Positions 29,572 through 41,062 of a stretch of DNA of 64,000 nucleotides are shown piece by piece. Origin of the DNA: Sporosarcina beigongshangi (GTDB lineage Bacteria; Actinomycetota; Actinomycetes; Actinomycetales; Micrococcaceae); contig NZ_JADHDY010000004.1 of NCBI RefSeq assembly GCF_016820535.1, positions 1 to 64,000 of the forward strand. Reading direction: 5' to 3'. Position numbers and translations under genes: made by a program. The first letter of the stretch is position 1. Each line of letters begins with the position of its first letter. The notes beneath the pieces are model-generated. The model searched no databases and was not told the DNA's origin. It was given only the letters and a program-made list of their open reading frames with translations.

Positions 29572-29644
29572 CGTCTATGACGCAGTAGATGCAGTGGAAA
29601 GCGCTTGCTTTGACCAAATCGGTACAACAACCGCGTCATAGACG
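29572..29644 (+). repeat. 73-bp palindromic element, copy 2
   Basis: Perfect 12-bp terminal inverted repeats, CGTCTATGACGC and GCGTCATAGACG, bound a 73-base element. The stem extends outward through CCCTCC/GGGAGGG-type flanks. It lies between the converging nuclease-like gene and phoH and may also act as a bidirectional terminator. It is inverted relative to copy 1. Confidence 0.88.
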
Positions 29645-29671
29645 AGAGGGAGGGTGAGCGGGAGGGGTGGT

Positions 29672-31030
29672 CTAGATTTCCGCCCGCTCCAGCATTTCCG
29701 TCACGAGCGCCGCAATCGGCGAACGCTCGGACCGGGTCAGCGTCACGTGCCCGAACAGCGGGTTGCCCTTGAGCGTCTCCACCACGGCAGCCACCCCGTC
29801 GTGCCGGCCCACACGGAGGTTGTCGCGCTGGGCGACGTCGTGGGTGAGCACGATCTTGGAGCGCTGGCCGATCCTGCTCATGACCGTCAGCAAAACGTTC
29901 TTCTCCAGCGACTGGGCCTCATCCACAATCACGAAGGAGTCGTGCAGCGAACGGCCGCGGATGTGCGTCAGCGGCAGCACCTCCAGCATGCCGCGGGCCA
30001 TGATCTCGTCCATGACTGTCTCGGAGACCACCGATCCCAGTGTGTCGAACACGGCCTGCGCCCACGGGTTCATCTTTTCGCTCTCGGATCCCGGCAGGTA
30101 GCCCAGTTCCTGCCCGCCCACCGCGTAGAGCGGCCGGAACACCACCACCTTGCGGTGCTCGTTGCGTTCCAGCACAGCCTCCAGTCCGGCGCACAGCGCC
30201 AGCGCGCTCTTGCCCGTGCCGGCCCGTCCGCCCAGGGACACAATGCCAACGTCGGGGTCCAGCAGCAGGTCAAGTGCCAGCCGCTGCTCGGCGGAGCGCC
30301 CGTGCAGGCCAAACACCTCCCGGTCCCCGCGCACCAGCCGCACCTGCCGGTCCTCCCCCACCCTGCCCAGGGCGGAGCCCCGGTTGCTGCTGATGATCAG
30401 CGAAGTGTTGACCGGGAGCACTGAGGCGTCGGGGATCGGCACGGGCTCGTGGTTGTACAGCGCCGCGACTTCTTCCTCGGTGGCGTCAACCTCGGCCACA
30501 CCGGTCCATCCGGAGTCGGGAACAAGCTCGTTGCGGTACTCCTCCGCGGCCAGGCCCAGGGCGGAAGCCTTGACCCGCATGGGCACATCCTTGGAGACCA
30601 CGCTGACCTCGAGCCCCTCACTGGCCAGGTTCTTCGCCACCGCGAGGATGCGCGAATCGTTGTCCATACCCCGCATGCCCGCCGGAAGCACCTCAAGTGA
30701 AACGTGGTTGAGCTCCACACGCAAGGTCCCGCCGTCATGCCCCAGGGGAACGGGCTTGTCCAGCCCCCCGTGGTTCTCACGCAGCTCATCCAGCAGCCGG
30801 AGGGCGGCGCGGGCGAAGTAGCCCAGTTCCGGGTCGTGCCGCTTGCCCTCCAGCTCGGAGACCACCACGATCGGCACCACCACGTGGTGTTCGGCGAAGC
30901 GCATGATGGCGCGCGGGTCGGAGAGCAAAACAGAAGTGTCGAGGACGTAGGTGCGCAGCTTCGTGCCGGCCTGCGCTCCGGGGGTGTGCGGGTTGGTGGA
31001 ATGCTGCTCAGTGTGCAAGGTGTCAACCAC
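29672..31030 (-). CDS. PhoH-like protein with N-terminal PIN domain (PhoH2)
   Basis: The 452-residue protein joins a PIN ribonuclease domain (about 27-150; [11 protein letters not shown] with its metal-binding Asp near 31, and later [10 protein letters not shown]) to a PhoH ATPase/helicase domain (about 240-450) with Walker A GRAGTGKS (about 268-275) and Walker B FVIVDEAQ (about 366-373). PhoH2 proteins unwind and cut RNA. GTG 31030 is selected because GGAG lies five bases upstream; a longer frame to 31063 lacks this. It neighbours uppS and other genes of the recalled Rv1080c-Rv1101c block. Confidence 0.94.
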   Translation of the reverse strand: MVDTLHTEQHSTNPHTPGAQAGTKLRTYVLDTSVLLSDPRAIMRFAEHHVVVPIVVVSELEGKRHDPELGYFARAALRLLDELRENHGGLDKPVPLGHDGGTLRVELNHVSLEVLPAGMRGMDNDSRILAVAKNLASEGLEVSVVSKDVPMRVKASALGLAAEEYRNELVPDSGWTGVAEVDATEEEVAALYNHEPVPIPDASVLPVNTSLIISSNRGSALGRVGEDRQVRLVRGDREVFGLHGRSAEQRLALDLLLDPDVGIVSLGGRAGTGKSALALCAGLEAVLERNEHRKVVVFRPLYAVGGQELGYLPGSESEKMNPWAQAVFDTLGSVVSETVMDEIMARGMLEVLPLTHIRGRSLHDSFVIVDEAQSLEKNVLLTVMSRIGQRSKIVLTHDVAQRDNLRVGRHDGVAAVVETLKGNPLFGHVTLTRSERSPIAALVTEMLERAEI

Positions 31031-31188
31031 GTCGGCTCCAGCCCTTCCGGCCGCTGGGCGCAACCGGAAATCTAGTCGGTACGTCGGGCGGAGTTGCCCT
31101 CCGTTATGCCCAAACTACGCCGAAATGCCCGGGCGCGGGGGCGCCACGCCATGCGGGCGTGTGAACGTTGTGTGAACGCCGGGCGGCC

Positions 31189-31863
31189 TTACAGGATGAC
31201 ACGCCGGGCGGGCGGGCGCGGCGGGTTTCGGCGGATCCAGTCGTTGAACAGCACCCCGCCCACCAACACCGCCACGGCAACCCAGAGCGCGTTCAGGTCC
31301 AGGGCCAGGTAGGCCACGCCGCCAATGATCGAGCCGACCGTCAGCGACAGCCACAACAACGCGTACCGCCGCCACAGTGTCTTGTCGCCGCCGGTCAGCG
31401 CATTGGCGATGTGCTGGCCCATCTTCACCAGCGTGCCGGTCATGTAGGTCAGGCCGATGCTGACCTCGCCGTCGCGTTCAAAAATGACGTTCTCGGCACC
31501 CATCGCCACCGCCATCAACGCCGGGGCCAGCCATCCTGCCACGCCCAAGTCAAATAGTACGACGGCGGTGGCCAGCGACGCGCTTACGTACAGCAGGACG
31601 GCCATCCGCTTGCGGGACGGGACCAGCCGGCGCAGGATCGCTGCGGAGACCACGCCAAAGAGGAACGCGGCGACCAGCCCGAAGGCGGTGGCAAATCCCG
31701 TCCAGTTTCCCTCGGCCAGGGCGGTGCCGCCACGGGTGGAGTTGCCGCTCATGAAGGAGACAAAGTAGCCCCCGAGGTGGATGAAGCCCACGGCGTCGAC
31801 GAATCCGGCCGCGCTGGAGAGCACGCAGGCAAGGATCATCTCTGACCGGCGGTGGTTCTGCAC
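31189..31863 (-). CDS. DUF1275 (YoaK) family membrane protein
   Basis: A 224-residue protein with six or seven hydrophobic segments and the DUF1275 hallmark near the start: SSAAGFVDAVGFIHLGGYFVSFMSGNST, covering residues about 16-43. A central RRLVPSRKR loop is basic. The biochemical role of the family is not established. It starts at GTG 31863, ten bases after the uppS stop, so it probably rides on the uppS transcript. Confidence 0.9.
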   Translation of the reverse strand: MQNHRRSEMILACVLSSAAGFVDAVGFIHLGGYFVSFMSGNSTRGGTALAEGNWTGFATAFGLVAAFLFGVVSAAILRRLVPSRKRMAVLLYVSASLATAVVLFDLGVAGWLAPALMAVAMGAENVIFERDGEVSIGLTYMTGTLVKMGQHIANALTGGDKTLWRRYALLWLSLTVGSIIGGVAYLALDLNALWVAVAVLVGGVLFNDWIRRNPPRPPARRVIL

Positions 31864-31872
31864 GGGCGCCGG

Positions 31873-32655
31873 CTAACTGCCGAAGCGGCGGCTGCGCCCG
31901 GCGTAGTCGCGGAGCGCGCGCAGGAAGTCGATTTTTCTGAAGGCGGGCCAGAGTGCCTCGCAGAAGTAGAACTCGCTGTACGCGCTCTGCCACATGAGGA
32001 ATCCGGACAGGCGCTGCTCGCCCGAGGTGCGGATGACCAGGTCTGGGTCGGGTTGGCCGCGGGTGTACAGGAACTTGGAGATGTCATCCACCGTCAGGCT
32101 GTCGGCGACGTCCGCCATGGTGCGCCCCGCGGAGTCCGCGTCGTGCAGGAGCTCCCGGACGGCGTCGACAATTTCCCGCCGGCCGCCATAGCCGATGGCC
32201 ATGTTCACGTGGATGCGCTCCTTGGCCGGGACGCGGGCGGTGAGGGAGGAGAGCCGGGCAGCCAGGTAGTCCGGCAGCAGTTCCGGGGCGCCCATGGCGT
32301 GGACACTGATGTCGGCGTCGGCGTCGAGCAGGTCAAGGGTGTTGGCGATGATGCCCATGAGCTCGTCGAGTTCCTCCGGCGAGCGGCTCATGTTGTCTGT
32401 GGAGAGCATGTAGAGCGTGACCACCTTGATGCCCAGGTCCTGGCACCAGCCGAGAAACTCCAGGATCTTGTCGGCGCCGGCCTGGTGGCCCTGGCTCGTG
32501 GGGGCGTTGAACTGCTTGGCCCAGCGCCGGTTTCCGTCCACCATGACGCCGATGTGCCGGGGGACGCTGGAGAGGTCCATCGAATTGGCCAGGCGGCGTT
32601 CGTAGAAGTTGTAGAGAATCTTTGGCATCCGCATGGACGCGGTGGACAACCGCAT
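31873..32655 (-). CDS. uppS: Isoprenyl (polyprenyl) diphosphate synthase, cis-type
   Basis: Cis-prenyltransferases extend isoprenyl diphosphates to give the lipid carrier for peptidoglycan and other wall polymers. Motifs are VMVDGNRRWAKQ (catalytic Asp near 40), YMLSTDNMSR, GYGGRREIVDA and the C-terminal RTSGEQRLSGFLMWQ with SEFYF. Length 260 fits the short Z-farnesyl/undecaprenyl types; the product chain length cannot be decided, and in mycobacteria the enzyme at this locus makes a short Z-farnesyl product. The start at 32655 has alternatives (ATG 32634). It diverges from the hemolysin III gene. Confidence 0.93.
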   Translation of the reverse strand: MRLSTASMRMPKILYNFYERRLANSMDLSSVPRHIGVMVDGNRRWAKQFNAPTSQGHQAGADKILEFLGWCQDLGIKVVTLYMLSTDNMSRSPEELDELMGIIANTLDLLDADADISVHAMGAPELLPDYLAARLSSLTARVPAKERIHVNMAIGYGGRREIVDAVRELLHDADSAGRTMADVADSLTVDDISKFLYTRGQPDPDLVIRTSGEQRLSGFLMWQSAYSEFYFCEALWPAFRKIDFLRALRDYAGRSRRFGS

Positions 32656-32809
32656 GAAAGTGCACCGGACCTTTGCGAATTATGGCCCTGCGGCCTTACG
32701 AATCTTGCAAGCTCAAGACTACCCGCACCGGCGCGTAATTCTCATCAGGCGTCCACTTGCTACTGATTACCCGTGAGTAGCTTAGTTCCATTTGCGGTAG
32801 GCTGCGAGC

Positions 32810-33451
32810 ATGACGAGCACCGTCGAACTCAAGCCCACCTGGCGTGGCTGGCTGCATGCCGGCACGGCGCCGCTGGCACTCATTGCCGGGATCCTGCTGG
32901 TGGCTTTCGCACCCGGAACGGCCGCCAAGGTCACCTGCACCATCTACGCTTTCACCGGCGTCCTTCTTTTTGGCACAAGCGCGCTATATCATCGCGGGAA
33001 CTGGTCCCCGGCGGCCAAGGCCACCCTGAAGCGGCTGGACCACAGCAACATCATGCTGGTGATTGCCGGCACCTACACGCCGCTGTCCTACCTGATGCTC
33101 CCCCGCCCCACGGCGGCCCTGCTGCTGTGGATGATTTGGGTCGGTGCCATTGCCGGTGTCATCTTCCGGGTCTTGTGGGTGGGGGCGCCGCGCTGGCTGT
33201 ACGTTCCCATCAACGTGCTGCTGGGCATCACCGCATTGTTCTTCCTGCCCCAGTTTTGGGCTGCAGGGCCGCTGCCCACCATCCTGATCTGTGCGGGCGG
33301 GGCCCTGTACATCGCCGGCGCCGTTATCTACGGGATCAAGAAGCCCAACTTCAGCCTCCGCCACTTTGGCTTCCATGAACTGTTCCACGCCCTCACCGTC
33401 GCTGCCTTCGCCACACACTTCCTGGCCGTGGTGCTGGTGGTCTTCGCCTGA
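32810..33451 (+). CDS. Hemolysin III / TrhA family (PAQR-like) membrane protein
   Basis: A 213-residue protein with seven hydrophobic segments and the conserved SALYHRGNW near 58, LDHSNIMLVIAGTYTP near 76, and HFGFHELFHALTV near 182. These histidines and the Asp/Ser are thought to form a metal site, as in PAQR receptors. Despite the name, cell lysis is not an expected function; the family has been linked to membrane energetics. It is divergent from uppS, as in the Rv1085c-Rv1086 region I recall. Confidence 0.92.
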   Translation: MTSTVELKPTWRGWLHAGTAPLALIAGILLVAFAPGTAAKVTCTIYAFTGVLLFGTSALYHRGNWSPAAKATLKRLDHSNIMLVIAGTYTPLSYLMLPRPTAALLLWMIWVGAIAGVIFRVLWVGAPRWLYVPINVLLGITALFFLPQFWAAGPLPTILICAGGALYIAGAVIYGIKKPNFSLRHFGFHELFHALTVAAFATHFLAVVLVVFA

Positions 33452-33514
33452 GCCTGCCTGCCACAACACCGGGAGGACCGCTCTTCCCGTCCGGAATGTC
33501 GGACGGCGGTCCGG

Positions 33515-34717
33515 CTAGAAACGGATGGCGTCGATGACCTTGACGCGGATCGCCACGAGGGCGGGAATGGCACCGGCGAGGGCACCCACCACCACTGCCG
33601 AGCCCAGGCCCAGCAGGGCAGCCTCCACGGGAAATGCCGGATAGACATCCAGGCCCGGGGCGATTTTCTCCTCCACCCACGGACTCTTCACCACCGCCAC
33701 GGCCAGCATGACGCCCAGCGCACCTGCCACGGTCGTGGCCACCACCGACTCCATCATGACGCCGGTAAAGATGCGTCCCGAGGTGGCCCCGAAGCTGCGC
33801 CGGATGCCGATTTCACGCACCCGGTACCGCACCGTCACCATGGAAATGTTCAGCAGCCCCACGGCACCCAGCAGAAGAATCAGCGCGGCAATGCCGGACA
33901 CCGCCAGCTGCACCGGGGCAAAGGGGTCTCCCCACGCGGCATAGTCGCTGCGGTAGACGCCCACCTCGTAGCCGGGCAGTTGCGGGGCCAGTTCGCGCGT
34001 GAGCACCTCCGTCAGCTCGTCCGCCATGCCCGGCGGCACCCAGATGCGCAGTTCGCGCCCCATCGGCCCAAACATGTCACCGTTGATCCCGAGCGCGTCC
34101 ACGGCCTCGGTCAGCATGATGGCCCTCGACTGCTCTTCCGGGTACATGTTGGGCATCACGCCGATCATCACCGCCGTCACCGGTGTCGCCCCAACAACGG
34201 TGACCTTCGGATTCGTGGTGAGGTTCGGCCGTCCCACAGCCGCATAGAACGCTTCGTTGACGACGACGGCGGGAGCCAGCCGTTCGGCGTCGTCCGCTGC
34301 GAACCAGGCACCTTGGGAGACGTCCACCCGGGTGATTTCCCCATAGGCCGGGTCAACAGCCATGAGGTCCACCCTCTGGACGCCGTCGGGGAACTGGAAG
34401 CCGGCCTGGGTCTGCGTCAGCCGCGAGGCGTGGGTGAAGCCGTAGCGCTCCACGGCCCCCTGCATCACCTCATCCAGGCTGGCAGTTCCCGACGTCTCGG
34501 GGCCGCTCGGGTAGGCGGTGACGGACAGGGTTGCCTCACGGCCGCCGTTGCGCTCGGAGTCCAGTCGCATGCCTTCGCGGGCCAGCGTGCCCATGCCCAC
34601 CACGGAGGTCAGCACGGCAACCGAGAGGGCCACACCCACCAGCGCCAGCAGCACGCGGGTCTTGTGGATGCGCAGCTCAGACCACGCCTCCACCATGGTG
34701 GAAATGAACGCGGTCAT
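33515..34717 (-). CDS. MacB/FtsX-type ABC transporter permease
   Basis: This 400-residue permease has the MacB layout: one membrane helix near 22-45, a large external domain (about 50-270), and three helices in the C-terminal third (about 278-395) with RYRVREIGIRRSFGA between the first two. It overlaps the ATPase gene by four bases (ATGA). With the ATPase and membrane-fusion-like protein upstream it forms a complete three-gene exporter. MacB-type systems usually work mechanically on the outer side to export peptides or lipids, but the substrate is unknown here. Confidence 0.92.
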   Translation of the reverse strand: MTAFISTMVEAWSELRIHKTRVLLALVGVALSVAVLTSVVGMGTLAREGMRLDSERNGGREATLSVTAYPSGPETSGTASLDEVMQGAVERYGFTHASRLTQTQAGFQFPDGVQRVDLMAVDPAYGEITRVDVSQGAWFAADDAERLAPAVVVNEAFYAAVGRPNLTTNPKVTVVGATPVTAVMIGVMPNMYPEEQSRAIMLTEAVDALGINGDMFGPMGRELRIWVPPGMADELTEVLTRELAPQLPGYEVGVYRSDYAAWGDPFAPVQLAVSGIAALILLLGAVGLLNISMVTVRYRVREIGIRRSFGATSGRIFTGVMMESVVATTVAGALGVMLAVAVVKSPWVEEKIAPGLDVYPAFPVEAALLGLGSAVVVGALAGAIPALVAIRVKVIDAIRF

Positions 34718-35532
34718 GCGACCACGCCCAGAAGGCCGGAATTGGCGGAGGCGTCGGCGCTCAGCACCCCGGCGTCGAGCCGGTAACGTGTTCGGGCGCG
34801 GCCGGCGACATTGAGGTCGTGCGTGATGGTGACCAGCGCGGCCCCGGACTCGGTGGCGATGGTGTCCAGCAGGTCCATGACGGCCTGCCCGGTTTCCACG
34901 TCAAGGGCGCCGGTGGGCTCGTCGGCGAGGATCAGCCGGGGACGGCGCACCAGGGCCCGTGCGATCGCCACGCGCTGCTGCTCGCCGCCGGAGAGCATGT
35001 GGGGCTGTGTGGCGGCGCGGGCTGCCAGGCCCACCCGGTCCAGCATCTCCATGGCGATCTTGTTGCGCTGCCAGAATTCCCTGGCGGTGCCGTACATCAG
35101 CGGGGTCATGACGTTTTCCAGGGCGCTGCGGCCGGGGAGCAGGTTGAATTGCTGGAACACGAAGCCGATGCTGGCCCCGCGCATCTTGGCCCGGGCGTTG
35201 TTGCCCAGCTTCGCCACCGGCCGGCCCTCAAAAGCCATGGTGCCGGTGCTGGGCGAATCGAGCAGGCCGAGGATGTTCAGCAGTGTGGACTTCCCGCAGC
35301 CGGACCGGCCCACGATCGCGGTGTGGTCGCCCACCCGGATCTGCAGGTCGATGCCGCGCAGGATGTGCAGCGGCTCGTCGTCGGGCAGCAGGACCGTCCG
35401 GGTCACCTCGCGCAGGTCAACCAGGGGCGGGGTGCCCGGGTCGGCGGGGCCGCCGCCGTCCAGCGGCCCGCCTTCTTGCGTGTCTTGGTCGACGGCGGAT
35501 TCCTCCGGTTCGTCGTGAAAAATGCTGCTCAC
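34714..35532 (-). CDS. ABC transporter ATP-binding protein (MacB/LolD type)
   Basis: The 272-residue ATPase has a variable acidic N-terminal stretch of about 35 residues, then Walker A GRSGCGKST (75-83), Q-loop QQFNLLPG, signature LSGGEQQRVAIARAL, Walker B LILADEP and D-loop GALD. It belongs to the MacB/LolD group that partners FtsX-like permeases. Its GTG start is two bases from the stop of the adaptor gene, and it overlaps the permease gene, so all three are co-translated. Confidence 0.95.
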   Translation of the reverse strand: MSSIFHDEPEESAVDQDTQEGGPLDGGGPADPGTPPLVDLREVTRTVLLPDDEPLHILRGIDLQIRVGDHTAIVGRSGCGKSTLLNILGLLDSPSTGTMAFEGRPVAKLGNNARAKMRGASIGFVFQQFNLLPGRSALENVMTPLMYGTAREFWQRNKIAMEMLDRVGLAARAATQPHMLSGGEQQRVAIARALVRRPRLILADEPTGALDVETGQAVMDLLDTIATESGAALVTITHDLNVAGRARTRYRLDAGVLSADASANSGLLGVVA

Positions 35533-35534
35533 GG

Positions 35535-36605
35535 CTAGCCGCCAATCATGGTGCCGTAGCCGGCCATCTGCCCGTCCGGCACCACGGCGTCGGCACCGGG
35601 AACGAATTCAAGGACGGATTCGCCTTCGGCCAGGCCGGAGACAACCTCAACCTTCACGCCGTCGTTCAGGCCAAGGACCACCTCGCGCTCCTCGGGCGCT
35701 CCGGCTCCTTCGCCCGCGGGAAGCCAGACCAGGCCCTTCTGGACGCTGCCCTTCACGGCGGTCAGCGGCAGGGTCAGCACATTCTGCGACTCGCCTGCCG
35801 TCAGGGTGATGGTGGCGCCGAGTCCGGAAAACACGCGGACGTCGGCGGGCACGGCGCAGCTGACCTGGCCCGCACCGCCCTCCCCTGCCTGGCCAAGCGG
35901 GCCGGTGGCGCCGCCCAGCGGATCCGACTGGGGCGTGTCAGTGGTGGTGTCCTTGCTGCTCAAGGTCACGTTCTGGCAGCTGAATGGTGCGGGGCCGTTT
36001 GTCACGGTGCCGATGGCCGTGGCCGGCTTGTCCAGGAGGCGGAACTGCTGGGCCGTGGTCAGTGTCCCGGCGATGGAGAAGGTGCCGGGAAGCACGGAGC
36101 CGGCGGGGTCGCCGACGCTGACTTCCTGGTTCAGCAGGATCGACAGGGAATTCAAGGTTCCGGCGGACGGGGCCACGACGTCCGTGTACGTGTAGACGGG
36201 TGCGGGCGGTGCTGCGGGCGGGGCAGCCTCCTCGCCTTCCTTCGTGGTTTCCGGCTGCACGATTTCCGCGGGGTCGGCCGGAACTTCGGTGCGAATCTGG
36301 AACAACTGGTCCCCGGCCGCCACCTGGGCGCCCTCGTTGACAAAGAAGTACACCACCTTGCCGGCTGCCGTGGCGCGCACGGGAACGGCCGGGTCCTCCT
36401 GGACGGCTCCCTGAAGCTCGACGGTGTTGGTGACGGTGCCCACGGCGGTCTCCACCACGGGGGTCTGGATCTGGGCTTCGGGCACGAGCTGCGTGTTTTC
36501 CTGCTGAAGCCCGTCAAAGAAGGCCAGCTTGACCAGTGCCGCCGCGATGACGGCGATCAGCAGCAGCCACAAGATTGGAAAAACTATACGACGCAAGACC
36601 CGCAT
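35535..36605 (-). CDS. Membrane-fusion-like adaptor of the MacAB-type exporter
   Basis: A 356-residue protein with one N-terminal membrane helix (about 7-28) and an external region resembling HlyD/MacA-type adaptors: a lipoyl-like half-motif GKVVYFFVNEGAQVAAGDQLFQI (about 75-97), an acidic Pro-rich linker, the second half (SAGTLNSLSILLNQEVSVGD), and a beta-barrel/C-terminal part with VLTLPLTAVKG. In a Gram-positive organism such proteins likely bridge the permease to the cell wall. ATG 36605 follows GGAAGGA at seven bases; the longer frame to 36656 lacks a site. It opens the three-gene operon. Confidence 0.87.
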   Translation of the reverse strand: MRVLRRIVFPILWLLLIAVIAAALVKLAFFDGLQQENTQLVPEAQIQTPVVETAVGTVTNTVELQGAVQEDPAVPVRATAAGKVVYFFVNEGAQVAAGDQLFQIRTEVPADPAEIVQPETTKEGEEAAPPAAPPAPVYTYTDVVAPSAGTLNSLSILLNQEVSVGDPAGSVLPGTFSIAGTLTTAQQFRLLDKPATAIGTVTNGPAPFSCQNVTLSSKDTTTDTPQSDPLGGATGPLGQAGEGGAGQVSCAVPADVRVFSGLGATITLTAGESQNVLTLPLTAVKGSVQKGLVWLPAGEGAGAPEEREVVLGLNDGVKVEVVSGLAEGESVLEFVPGADAVVPDGQMAGYGTMIGG

Positions 36606-36739
36606 GCCTGATTCCTTCCGGATTCTCCCCACAAGTCCCCGGACGGAGAAATGCACCCCACCAATCTATCCGATTTACTCCATTCGCCAGTTATTGCCGC
36701 GACACATTCAGTACAGAGACCAATCAATGCAGGGAAGAA

Positions 36740-38923
<2,184 letters not shown>

Positions 38924-38928
38924 GCCTG

Positions 38929-39309
38929 CTACTTGTTGTCCGCGGCGGGGCCGTCCGCGTCCGTGCCGGAGGCGGCTGCCGGCGGGACGGCGGAAGGTTC
39001 GCTGTCGCCGTCGTGCAGGTAGCTGGCTTCCTTCATGTCCTGCTCACTCATCATGGGGATGCCCATGTGCTCGGCGGCCGGACCGTGCGAACCGCCCACG
39101 TGCTCGCCCTCCACCTGTGCCCGGTAGCGGACGCGGCGGATGCGCTTGACCATGTCGCGGATCAGGAAAACCATGATCACCACAATGCCGAAGGTCACGA
39201 CAAAGCCCAGGAGGCCGGGGGTGATCTGGTCTTCGGACAGGCCGGGGCGCAGCCCGGGAGGTGAAGGGACCGCGGGGTCAGTGGTGGCCAGCAAAATCAG
39301 TGTGTGCAC
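38929..39309 (-). CDS. Small single-pass membrane protein in the mca operon
   Basis: This 126-residue protein has a short external N-terminus, one membrane helix (about 32-50: LLGFVVTFGIVVIMVFLIRD), a basic stop-transfer RDMVKRIRRVRYR, and a hydrophilic, low-complexity tail. A similarly placed small protein (Rv1083 in M. tuberculosis as I recall) lies between mca and the DUF255 gene, so position rather than motif supports it. The start is GTG 39309. The function is unknown. Confidence 0.82.
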   Translation of the reverse strand: MHTLILLATTDPAVPSPPGLRPGLSEDQITPGLLGFVVTFGIVVIMVFLIRDMVKRIRRVRYRAQVEGEHVGGSHGPAAEHMGIPMMSEQDMKEASYLHDGDSEPSAVPPAAASGTDADGPAADNK

Positions 39310-39367
39310 AATTCGTCTTTCGATTCATCCCCGCCAGGAAGGGTGCTTGCGGGAAAAGGTCCATTGT

Positions 39368-40276
39368 CTATCGTAGGCCAGCAAACAGGTCGTTCTCTGG
39401 GAGCGTGGTGGGTACGCGGGACTCGATGAGCGAATAGTCTTCCCACGGCCACACCTTCCGCTGCATGGCGGGGCTGACGGCGAAGAAGAAGCCGTTCGGA
39501 TCCACCTGGGTGGCGTGGGCGCGCAGGGCGTCGTCGCGGCTCTCGAAGTAGTCGCCGCAGTCAACCTGCGTGGTGGTGGGGTGCTTGCTCATGGGCGGCG
39601 TGTGGCCCTCGGTGTCGGCTTCAAGCCAGGCGGCCAGGCGTTCCGCATAGGGCGAGGCGAGACCGGCCTCTTCCAGTGCGTAGTGCAGCGCCCGGAAGCG
39701 CTGCGGGTTGAAGGCGAGGTCGTAGTACAGCTTGGACGGTTCCCAGGCGTCGCCGGTGCCGGGGTACTTCTCCGGGTCGCCGGCCGCGTTGAAGGCCTCG
39801 ACGGCAATCTTGTGCGCCATGATGTGGTCCGGGTGCGGGTAGCCGCCGTTTTCATCGTAGGAAACAATGACGTGCGGCCGGAAGCGCCGCACCAGGCGGA
39901 CCAGCGGTGCCGCCGCGATCTCCAGGGGCTTGGTGGCGAAGGAGTTCACCGGCAGCGGAGGCAGGGGGTCGCCCTCGGGCAGGCCGGAGTCGGTGAAGCC
40001 CAGCCACTGCTGCCGGATGCCCAAAATCTTGGCTGCCCTGGCCATTTCAAGGCGGCGGGCGCCGCCCATGTCGCGGGCGGAATGCGGATCGCCCTCGAGC
40101 GCCGGGTTCTGGATGTCCCCGCGTTCCCCACCGGTGCATGTGGCAACCATCACCTCAACGCCGGACGCAGCATAGGAGGCCATCATGGCCGCACCCTTGC
40201 TGGCCTCGTCGTCGGGGTGGGCATGAACCGCCAAAAGACGCAGGGGTTGCGCGTCCGGGTGCTCGTTGATGTTCAC
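39368..40276 (-). CDS. mca: Mycothiol S-conjugate amidase
   Basis: Mca cuts mycothiol S-conjugates, releasing a mercapturic acid for export and recycling the sugar part; mycothiol is the actinobacterial glutathione substitute. The 302-residue protein has the LmbE-fold zinc motif HAHPDDE (18-24) and HPDH at 148-151, with TGGERGDIQNP near 48-58. Length and the long C-terminal part favour Mca over the related deacetylase MshB. GTG 40276 with GAAGG upstream is chosen over a 49-residue extension to 40423. It is divergent from DUF4307, as in mycobacteria. Confidence 0.94.
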   Translation of the reverse strand: MNINEHPDAQPLRLLAVHAHPDDEASKGAAMMASYAASGVEVMVATCTGGERGDIQNPALEGDPHSARDMGGARRLEMARAAKILGIRQQWLGFTDSGLPEGDPLPPLPVNSFATKPLEIAAAPLVRLVRRFRPHVIVSYDENGGYPHPDHIMAHKIAVEAFNAAGDPEKYPGTGDAWEPSKLYYDLAFNPQRFRALHYALEEAGLASPYAERLAAWLEADTEGHTPPMSKHPTTTQVDCGDYFESRDDALRAHATQVDPNGFFFAVSPAMQRKVWPWEDYSLIESRVPTTLPENDLFAGLR

Positions 40277-40432
40277 GGGGCTACCTTCGATTCTGGTCAA
40301 ACTGTCATATGGTGAAAATCCAGGGAGGAACAGCAGCCGCGAAATCAAGGCTAAACTTGTGGTTAGTCCAGCGCCCCGTTGACTGGGGCGGCCAGACCGC
40401 GGCATTGCGCGGAACAGACACAAGTGGATGCA

Positions 40433-40870
40433 GTGACAACTTCTGATTCTCCAGCAGCTCCCAGCCTAGCCAATCGCTACGGCACACCCAAGCGCAAGGT
40501 GTCCAAAAAAACAAAGGTCATCGCCCTGGCCGTGGTTGCCGTGCTGTCCCTTGGCTGGGTTTTGTGGGTTTCCGTGGGCGGGCACGACGGTGTCAGCAAC
40601 AAGATCGTCAGCTACAACGTTGTGGATGCGACCATGACCACCGTGGACCTATCCGTCACCAAGAACCCCGGCGACACCGCCAAGTGTGCCCTGAAGGCCA
40701 TGAACGATTCCTATGCCGTCGTGGGTTGGAATGTCATCACCGTCGGCCCCAACGGCAAGGATGCCGGCATTGAAAACGGCCACACCACCCTCGTCCGCGG
40801 GGCGCTGCGGACCGACTCGCTGGCCGTGACAGGTGTGGTTGAAAGTTGCTGGATCGTCACCCCGGAGTAA
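40433..40870 (+). CDS. DUF4307 family membrane protein
   Basis: A 145-residue protein with a basic N-terminus (KRKVSKKTK), a single membrane helix (about 29-50) and an external beta-rich domain with VDLSVTKNPGDTAKCAL and a conserved ESCW near the end. Two cysteines, in KCAL and ESCW, could form an external disulfide. DUF4307 proteins sit opposite mca in many actinobacteria and have no known function. The GTG at 40433 gives the expected N-terminus. greA follows 192 bases later. Confidence 0.88.
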   Translation: MTTSDSPAAPSLANRYGTPKRKVSKKTKVIALAVVAVLSLGWVLWVSVGGHDGVSNKIVSYNVVDATMTTVDLSVTKNPGDTAKCALKAMNDSYAVVGWNVITVGPNGKDAGIENGHTTLVRGALRTDSLAVTGVVESCWIVTPE

Positions 40871-41062
40871 CACGCGCCACGTCAATTCTTGGGTTTATCG
40901 ACCTTATTGACTAAACTGGAATCTATTACCACCTGCCCCGCTTGGTCAGTCCTTGAATCTTCAGCGTGTGGCGTGCGCACTGCAACCCGGTGCGCTGCCT
41001 GCGAATGTTGAACGGACCGCCTGCTGCGGGGCCTTTGCTTTTGTACACTCAAGGAGAACTAC

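Noticed and set aside
31551-31575. GTACGACGGCGG-like match inside the DUF1275 gene
   Set aside because: It lies in coding sequence without a complementary arm, so it is not a member of the hairpin family.
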